A stretch of 64,000 nt of DNA from Amorphophallus konjac (taxonomy: Eukaryota > Streptophyta > Magnoliopsida > Alismatales > Araceae), in assembly GCA_022559845.1 (NCBI GenBank), contig CM040124.1, positions 68,595,491 through 68,659,490 of the forward strand, read 5' to 3'. Made by a program: the position numbers and the translations under genes. Positions 57,419-64,000 of the stretch are shown here, piece after piece (position 1 is the first letter of the stretch; each line of letters begins with the position of its first letter). The notes under the pieces are model-generated. The model had not been told where the DNA came from. It did not search any database and was given only the letters and a program-made list of their open reading frames with translations.

Positions 57419-59328
57419 CCTATCACATGCAGCGGCATAAGAAAATATATGAGGAAAGCAAATGCCGAGAGGGGGAGCGAACACGATACCTCCACGCTCC
57501 GGGCGTGAGGAAGACGACCCCAGCCAAGTACGGTAACTCCCGGTAAAATAATTACAATAATTTACAGCATGAATTTTACTATCCACTCCACGTAGGGAGG
57601 TAAAGGGCTACAATGTGAAGCCCGGGAGGACCGATCTTGGGTTGACGGGTAGCACGTTGGAGGGGTTCCGGGTAGTTGCCGGCGACGGTTCCGGTTAGGC
57701 GATTTGTTGGTCGGCGGGACAGCAAACACGGACGTCCAAAGGGACATCATCCTCCGGAAGGCTTCTGAATGTGGTGCTCCACCGGGACGAAGGCAGCAAG
57801 TCCCTGGCCGATCTCCGGGAGCGGTGGACGTTGATTCTGCACCGACATATTTTGGAAGATTTATCTTTGATTCTTTTTCTACTGGCCCGTTTCAGAAATT
57901 GGCATGCGCGGTCCGGCGAGAATGGCTGCTGCGATCAGCCCCGACCTCTGATTGACGTGAGACTAGCGCCGCTGAAAAGCCCTTTTAGAGAGCTACGACC
58001 CTAGGCCAGAGAAGGAATTTTATCTATCTCTGTAATGGCCTTGGTCAAATTTACAACCTGCTAGTTCACATAACTAGATCTGGCAGGACAGATTTGGATC
58101 TACCTGAGAATGGGGTTTGACCAGAGGGAAAACGTCGGATCTGGAGGTTGGAGTTTTTATGGGAGATAGAGGAGAAAGTAAGGAAGATGCCAATATTTTT
58201 TTGTGGATTTTCTAAAGGTGGTTTGACAGGGGAAATAGATTTTTGACTGGACATGGGTCGGATCTGGACTGCACAGGACAGAACAGATTTTGGCCTGAGT
58301 TTTAATTTTTTCAGAGGGGAAGAAAAACTCCTAAATTCGTGGAAAAATTTATGGAGGTGGGTTTTGGTGGGTAAAAGTCCCAGTTCAATTTTCAGCTCAT
58401 TCTGAAATGGAGAAGGGGGTCGAACAAAGGAAGAACATGGCTGCTGTAACACAGATCTGCACATGAGCAGATCTTGAGGGCTGTGGGAAGCTAAATGGGA
58501 AAATAGGAAAACAAAGTGGGGAAAATCTAAAAACTTTTCTGGGACGTGGGATGGACCTTGGAAACTCACCCTGAAAATTTCAGCGTCGTCAGATCTGGGG
58601 TTTGGGAGAGAAAAATCTCGAACTAGACCTCTGTCCAGTAGAACAGCACTCTAGACAGCAACTCGAAGCTTGCTCGCGGTGGCTCGTCGGCGGCACGAAC
58701 GGCGGCGGCGGTAGAGTTTCACACTCCGGGAGGGGATAACACTTGGAATCCACCAAGTTTGCAGGGAATCCACCCTATAATACAGCCATCCAGCTGCAAG
58801 AGAGGGGAGGGAGAGAGAGAGGGGCGCACCTTGGCTCCAAGAACACTCTTGATTTTTTTTCTCATTAATTCTCATAAAATGAAAAATACATGTGTTATAT
58901 AGATCCACCCTAATGACCCAATTGACCCCAGATCTATGGTTAGGGTAGGGGCATACAGGGGATAGGAGATATTCTCCCCACATGGTCAAAAAAACACCAA
59001 AATAAAAAACGTTATACAAAGGGGTGCGCCCCCCTCCTTAAGAGACCAAAATAGATTTGTCCTCTTTATTTAATCCTTGGTCCAAGTCCACGTTTGGACC
59101 ATGGACCAGCCCCCATGGGCCCTGGAATCCATGTGGACCAATAAGAGGGAGGGAGGGGGGCTCTGTTGGGCCTACATGCTCTTTTGTAAAGAAACCCAAT
59201 GGCCTTTTACAAATAAACCCACTAAGACTTACAATTTCGTATCCAATTAACACAAGGGTATAAATACAAATATAAAAGGACATAAATGTAAATAAAATAT
59301 GGGTGGTCTTGCTCTGATGTCCCCATCA
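57419..59328 (-). repeat. Element X 5' LTR, outer piece
   Basis: Continues the LTR started at 15319 on the far side of SIRE. On the minus strand the outer end reads TGATGGGGAC, which mirrors the inner end (TGATGTGGGAC inverted). A TATA box (ctatataaca, minus strand) is at 58893-58902, followed by a CT-rich leader. Total LTR length is about 2.1 kb without SIRE. Small frames within (for example 58066-58569, minus) show no domain. Element X coding sequence is not in the window, so its class is open; the primer site suggests copia or gypsy. Confidence 0.65.
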
Positions 59329-59400
59329 CATATCCCTGAGAGATAACATCCAACAGCAAAAGGAACAAATTAGAGAGGAGGTGGGGGGAGAGAGGCCCTG

Positions 59401-59883
59401 CTAAGAATACCGGAAAGAAACATGGCCTAACCGATCAACCATAAGGGGACCAAAACAGGTCTTGGGGAGGTCAGAGGATGAGAAAAGAATAGTGTTGCCA
59501 CGATTATGACAAGCATGGGACGCAAGGGCATCAGCAACTTGGTTCTCTTCTCTGTACACGTGGGAGACAATGATCCCCAAAGACTTAACATCATCCTTGA
59601 TTTCCCGCCACCATCTCAAGCACTTCCAAGTAGGAGCAGTCCCCACCAGAAGAGAGGAGGCCAAGACCGCCGAATCAGTCCAGATTTCTGAAATGAGAAT
59701 GCCATGCTCAGTAGCAAGTCTAATACCATCACACATGGCACGAGTCTCTGCAATCAAGCTCATACCAATCCCATAATAATGTGTGAAGGCTAGACTTAGA
59801 TTCCCTCTACTATATCTAATGCAGCCGCCACCACCACTATGACCTAGGTTGACTTTGCTTGTGCCATCTACATTGAGCACCAA
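59401..59883 (-). pseudogene. LINE-2 RNase H domain
   Basis: LNVDGTSKVNLGHSGGGGC, AETRAMCDGIRLA, IWTDSAVLASS and ENQVADALASHA give the RNase H acidic positions. It ends in TAG at 59401-59403 after GHVSFRYS. Upstream the same frame reads on through TAG/TAA codons near 59887 into the zf-RVT block. Confidence 0.9.
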
Positions 59884-59973
59884 GCCTTAGATAGGAGGAA
59901 CCCATCTAACCAACTTGACAGAAATTGGAGACGTACGTTGAGTAAAGCCGAAGTCAGAAATAAGCTTAAGCTG

Positions 59974-60822
59974 CTAGCCGTTAGAGTGCTGCTTGAAGAC
60001 CTTCTTCTCCAGGACAGCACTAATACTGATATGGATACTGTGGAGAATATAGGGACTGGAGACACGCTGGCCCTCGAAACACATTTTGCATCTCACCTTC
60101 CAGACTTCCCAAACAATAAGAATAGAGGCGTATATAGCAATGAAACCATGAGGAGTATGCGGGTTGTATCGGCTTAGGATATCCCAGAGCCGTTTGGTAA
60201 TGTGAGAGCGAGATCCATGTCCAACATCCAAGAAAGGAGTCACCCAGCTCAAGAGAGTGTTGGCAAGATCTCCATATATGAAGAGGTGATTTAAGTCTTC
60301 GGTGTGAGGGTCCTTGCAACAATTACAATGGGAAACCATGGAAATCCCACACTCAGACACCCTGGAATCAACCGGGACAGCCCTACGTAGAAGCCGCCAT
60401 GTGAAGAGGGATGAACGCCATTGGAAGAAACGATTCCATATGGAGAGCAAGGGGTTTCATTTAATGCCCATGGGTCTTATGTGATCATAAGTAGATTTGA
60501 TCGAGAAATCCCCAGATATGGACGTGGACCAGAGGCACTTGTCTTCGTAGGATGCTAGCTGGATGCCTTCAAGGAGATAGGCTCTGATCGGGTGCACCGC
60601 TTTGGAGAGGACTTCACGGACGGTGGCAGGTTGACCCCGATAGGGAGCTGTGAGACAGTGCCATATAGGTTCATTGCCAGCCCAAACATCATCCAAGAAA
60701 TCAGTCCTATTGCCGTCTCCAATGATCCACCAAGTGTTTATGTCGACCACCTCAAGATCAACTCTGAAAATTTTCCTAGGGATACCATGCAGATAGTGAG
60801 AGTAGGGAGTCGACCCATGCAC
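59974..60822 (-). pseudogene. LINE-2 zf-RVT region
   Basis: Two in-frame blocks split by TGA at 60457-60459. The first (60457-60822) holds WWIIGDGNRTDFLDDVW and DKCLWSTSISGDFSIKSTYD; the second (59974-60450) holds WNRFFQWRSSLFTWRLLRRAVPV (given in part: WRLLRRAVPVDSR), CNCCKDPHTEDLNHLF and a helical end. These are the zinc-binding domain that follows RT in plant LINEs. It ends in TAG at 59974-59976. Confidence 0.88.
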
Positions 60823-60993
60823 TAGCTTGAAGTGCTAGCACGCGTAACTAGCCCATAAGGAGGATCCCTGCTGAATAGACCACGCGAGTTTGACAGCAAG
60901 AGATAGCTGAAGATGCCAAATGCTATGCACGCCTAGACCACCCTCGAGGACAGGCCGCTAGATAAGACTCTAGGGAACTCAGTGCCTGTGTTG

Positions 60994-61236
60994 TTACCCA
61001 TCAGAATCTCCCCAGAAGAAAGCCGCGCAGAGGCGCTCAATATAGATGACAACGGACTTGGGAACAGAAGCAGTAGCCACAAGGTATAAAGGTATGGAGC
61101 AGAGCATCAAATTAATGAGAGTAATCCTGCCAGCTTGGGACAATGTCCTAGATTTCCAGGAAGTGATTCGAGCACTAACCTTCTCAATAAGAGGCTTATA
61201 ATCCACCACCAAAGTTCTTCCTTGCCGTATTGGCAC
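60994..61236 (-). pseudogene. LINE-2 RT thumb block
   Basis: PIRQGRTLVVDYKPLIEKV and SWKSRTLSQAGRITLINLM are the conserved blocks after RT, then YIERLCAAFFWG. At least four stops lie between 60823 and 60993, in a segment where relatives have tryptophan-rich HWVSWE-like sequence, so TGG to TAG/TGA changes are likely. Confidence 0.88.
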
Positions 61237-61263
61237 TCCAAGGTAAATGAGAGCACCACTTTG

Positions 61264-62169
61264 CTAACCAAAGCCAGTGATGTTAGACATATTGGAAGCC
61301 ACCGTTCGAGACGCAGTCCTAGATAAAAGGAAACTGCTCTTTGAGTGGTTGATTTTTTGTCCCGAGGATCTCTCATAAGCCTTCAAAAAAACCATGAGCT
61401 TGCGGATGTTGGAGGTGTGTCCATTGAGAAAGAGGAGAGTGTCATCCGCATAGAGCAGGTGCGTAATAGTCGGGCAGCCTCTGGATCCCGAAAAAGGCTT
61501 TATAATCCCTTTAACATGGAGGTTCTTGAGACCTCTGCTGAGAGCTTCTTCCATAATGATAAAAAGAGCCGGAGCAAGAGGGTCACCTTGCCTGATACCA
61601 CGTGAGGAATGAAAATAACCAGCAAGGGACCCATTAAAGAGAGCGGAAAACCAACAATTCGAGATGAGCATGGTGATGTAGGAATTGAATCTGTTGCAGA
61701 AACCAAATCTCTTGAGGACCGCCAAAAGAAAGTCCCATTCCACTCTATCATAAGCTTTCATCATGTCCAATTTGAAAACTACATTATGACCGCGCACTTT
61801 TTTGCCAAGGTCAGAGATCAATTGCTTAGCCAAAGACATATTATCAAGGATATGTCTGCCTTTCACAAAAGCGCCCTTTTCCTCAGAAATAATAGTTGGC
61901 AGAATGTTTGTGAGTCTGGCACAAAAAATGCATGAAATGATCTTATAGCTAAAGTTACAGAGGCTAATTGGGCGGAATTCACCAAAGGGTGTAGGAATCT
62001 TAACTCTAGGGATGAGCGCGATGAGGCTGGAAGTCACACCTTTAGGAAGAGGGAAACCTTGGAAAAAACCACCAATTACTGCTTCAACATCTGCACTGAT
62101 AATGTCCCAGCAAGTAGTGTAGAAGGAGCCTGAAAAACCATCCGTACCTGGTACGCTATCTCCGTTCAT
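61264..62169 (-). pseudogene. LINE-2 reverse transcriptase
   Basis: GTDGFSGSFYTTCWDII, FGEFRPISLCNFSYKIIS, EEKGAFVKGRHILDN, KLDMMKAYDRVEWDFL, SRGIRQGDPLAPALF and the catalytic LLYADDTLLFLNG are all present. It is one frame of 301 codons. Preceded by TAG at 62173-62175 (after QEIKDVV) and followed by TAG at 61264-61266 (after ITGFG). Catalytic residues are intact. Confidence 0.92.
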
Positions 62170-62172
62170 ACC

Positions 62173-62460
62173 CTACACAACATCCTTAATCTCCTGAGCA
62201 GTAGGAGGGGATATAAGGGCATGATTTTGTTGATCAGAGATAAGAGACGGAATGACATGCATCAAGGAATCCTCCAAAGTATGACTCTCAGAGGAGAGGA
62301 GGTGCAAGAAGAAGCGAACCGCCTCACTTTGTAAGGCATGCTGATCCTCACACCATGAGCCATCAACTTTCAGTCTATGAATGAAATTTTTTCGCCGCCT
62401 TCCTTGAACCACAACATGGTAGAAAGCCGTATTCCTATTGCCGTCCTCAATCCACTGCAA
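62173..62460 (-). pseudogene. LINE-2 linker between endonuclease and RT
   Basis: MQWIEDGNRNTAFYHVVVQGRR and HRLKVDGSW are the conserved blocks ahead of RT. The frame is open further upstream to TAA/TAG codons near 62490-62515. Confidence 0.85.
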
Positions 62461-62571
62461 TCTGGCTTTTGGGGACCAGAAAACTTCCTACTGATGTAAA
62501 ATCTACCGCAACTCAGCATCAGCAGTGTAAAGGGTAGCTCTATTATCATCCGTGGGATGATCATCAAAATC

Positions 62572-63579
62572 CTATTGCCTAAGCCGCAAAGAATCTTCAG
62601 CAGCCTTCAAAGTCACCTCAAGCCTGCCAAACACACTCTTGTTCCAGGATTGCAGGGCAATCTTGGTAGCTTTTAGTTTTAACTGAAGTCTGATAAAAGG
62701 GTTGGGGTTCCAAGAATCAGCCTGCGACCAAGCATCCCTTACACATTGAAAGAAAGACTCATGATCCGTCCACATCTTTTGGAAAATAAAGCGAGAGGGT
62801 TGCGGCTTAATATGAAGGATACAAAGCAGGAGGGGGGCATGATCAGAAGATCTGCGAGCAAGGTGTTGGATATACAACCCTGGGAAGGAAACTTGGCATC
62901 GGGTGCTGACAAGGACACGATCTAATCTAGCCTTAATAGCAGCACCACCCAATCTATTATTAGACCAAGTGAAGCTGGGACCCCGATACCCTGCGTCCAA
63001 CAACCCGGAAGAGGAAATAAAAGCATTAAATTCCAGCATGGAAGAAGAATATGGCATGAGGCCACCATGCTTCTCATAGGGGTCTTCAACGCAATTAAAG
63101 TCACCCCCAACAATCCAGGGTAGATCATCGGGGTTAGGAATAACAAGCAAATCATCAAAGAGGGATCGACGTTCAGTAGCGTCACATGCTGCGTAAACCG
63201 TAGAAACCATGTAGAGAACCAAACCACCACGCTTAACCACACCAGTTACATGCTGAACAGACTTGGACAACAATTGAAACTCTAGAGGATTGTTCCAGAG
63301 AATCCATATCTTAGAGTCCTCATCAAGGTAAACTTCATGATTATCCATACCTAAGAAACGGCGAATGGCAGTAGCCCTACTCAGAGACGTCTTCAGCTCA
63401 AAAACATCAAGAAAATCAATGTTATGTGTATGAATCAAACGCTTCAGAGTTCTTTTGGAGGCCATATTAGATATGCCTATAATATTCCAGAATAAGGAGG
63501 GGCAGATCATGAGGGGACGTACCCAGAGTGACCCCTGGCCGCCTTGGCTTTTGATCTCGTGCGGACGCCATCCATGCAA
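62572..63579 (-). pseudogene. LINE-2 endonuclease
   Basis: Endonuclease/exonuclease/phosphatase fold: LFWNIIGISNMASKRTLKR at about residues 29-47, YAACDATERRSLFDDLL, LPWIVGGDFNCVEDP, DAGYRGPSFTWSNNRLGG, AAIKARLDRVLVS and RRSSDHAPLLL. These give the Asn, Asp, and His-Asp catalytic residues, though the usual Glu near residue 62 reads FELKTS and is kept. It nicks the target. The domain probably starts near 63490; the first 30 codons before it are not typical. It ends in TAG at 62572-62574. Confidence 0.92.
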
Positions 63580-64000
63580 GTTCCACGTACTAAAGTTGGG
63601 GCCGCAATTGCCATTAAGATGTTCTCTGCTTGGGCCCTAGATGAGGCAGTGGGTGGGACCATCGGCCGGTCCCCTTCCTTAATAGGGTTATGTGGACGTC
63701 AAAAAAGAAGAGAAGAAAAGGAACATTCCTGCGGCACGGATGTCTCGACATCTCAAGAGCAAGTCGAAGACGGGAAGGCCAAATAAACTTCATACCTCCT
63801 CCAAGCAGGACGAATATATCCCCGGTGCTCCGTCACCCAACAAAGAAGCCCCTCGGGCAGAAGGGACAGCCCCGGCTCCCCAGTCGGCAGTGCCGAAGGC
63901 CGAATCAAAAGAAACTCAGAAATTTGAACACACGTTCGGCATGCGCCTGAAATCACTCAAAGCCCTGAATCGGGACTCGGAGGCTCACAAGTAAAGCAAC
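63580..64000. other. No gene recognised
   Basis: Short frames on both strands, none with a known domain. By position it would be the end of LINE-2 ORF1 or its spacer on the minus strand. The plus-strand frame of 100 codons (63692-63994) is Lys/Pro/Ala-rich and I cannot assign it. Confidence 0.4.

Larger units (their letters stand above)
59331..63579 (-). mobile_element. LINE-2, plant L1-type LINE, ORF2 with many stops
   Basis: Endonuclease, RT, zf-RVT and RNase H in order on the minus strand, all in a single frame from 63579 to 59401, broken only by stop codons and by no frameshift I can see. Element X is inserted just beyond its RNase H, in what should be the 3' UTR, so neither poly-A nor target duplication is visible. 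The 5' end and ORF1 were not recognised; they may lie beyond 64000. Confidence 0.9.

Noticed and set aside
58066..58569. 167-codon minus-strand frame in the X LTR
   Set aside because: No recognisable domain, within LTR leader sequence, and composition typical of chance frames.

Overview
The window is intergenic heterochromatin-type DNA from a flowering plant with a transposon-rich genome. Every coding region I can recognise belongs to a transposable element; I see no host gene, rRNA, tRNA gene or CRISPR array. Families present are Ty3/gypsy of the Tat and Tekay/Del lineages, Ty1/copia including SIRE, a CACTA (En/Spm) DNA transposon, plant L1-type LINEs with an RNase H domain, and a probable hAT-type MITE. 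The species cannot be fixed from sequence alone; a monocot is plausible but not shown.

Layout, left to right. 1-12721: minus-strand Tat/Ogre-like gypsy element (3' LTR lies off the left edge), with a 3 kb 5' LTR at 9716-12721, inserted in a copia reverse transcriptase gene. 12722-15226: the 3' part of that copia element with its LTR. 15227-15514 and 57419-59328: two halves of the LTR region of a minus-strand element (here called X), split by a SIRE copia element (15515-57418, TSD CCTAT). The SIRE 3' LTR is itself split at 23449 by a 32,145-bp CACTA transposon (23450-55594, TSD AAT, matching TIRs). Inside the CACTA are a MITE-like segment holding a 5'-truncated LINE (25239-29420, 14-bp TSD) and, inside the CACTA transposase gene, a complete 12,967-bp Tekay/Del gypsy element (30637-43603, TSD GTTGT). 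59331-63579: a second minus-strand LINE, apparently the oldest layer.

The nesting gives a relative history: LINE-2, then X, then (copia A, then Tat) on one side and (SIRE, then CACTA, then MITE/LINE-1 and Tekay) on the other. Four insertions have both target-site duplications visible, so the joins can be placed to the base.

The CACTA carries the usual two genes: a TNP2-type transposase (30320-46958, cut by Tekay) and a TNPA-like Transposase_24 gene (48440-54778). Both have in-frame stops or frameshifts, so this copy should be unable to move by itself. It is unusually rich in internal repeats: about 50 copies of a 15-bp motif between the genes, a symmetric exon amplified about five times, a 20-unit 179-bp satellite filling the last intron of the TNPA-like gene, a duplicated last exon, and three hairpins just upstream of TNP2. 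These, together with an antisense SIRE gag fragment and a copy-number-variable repeat inside the Tekay LTRs, are the most interesting parts of the window. I did not find evidence for a new cellular system.
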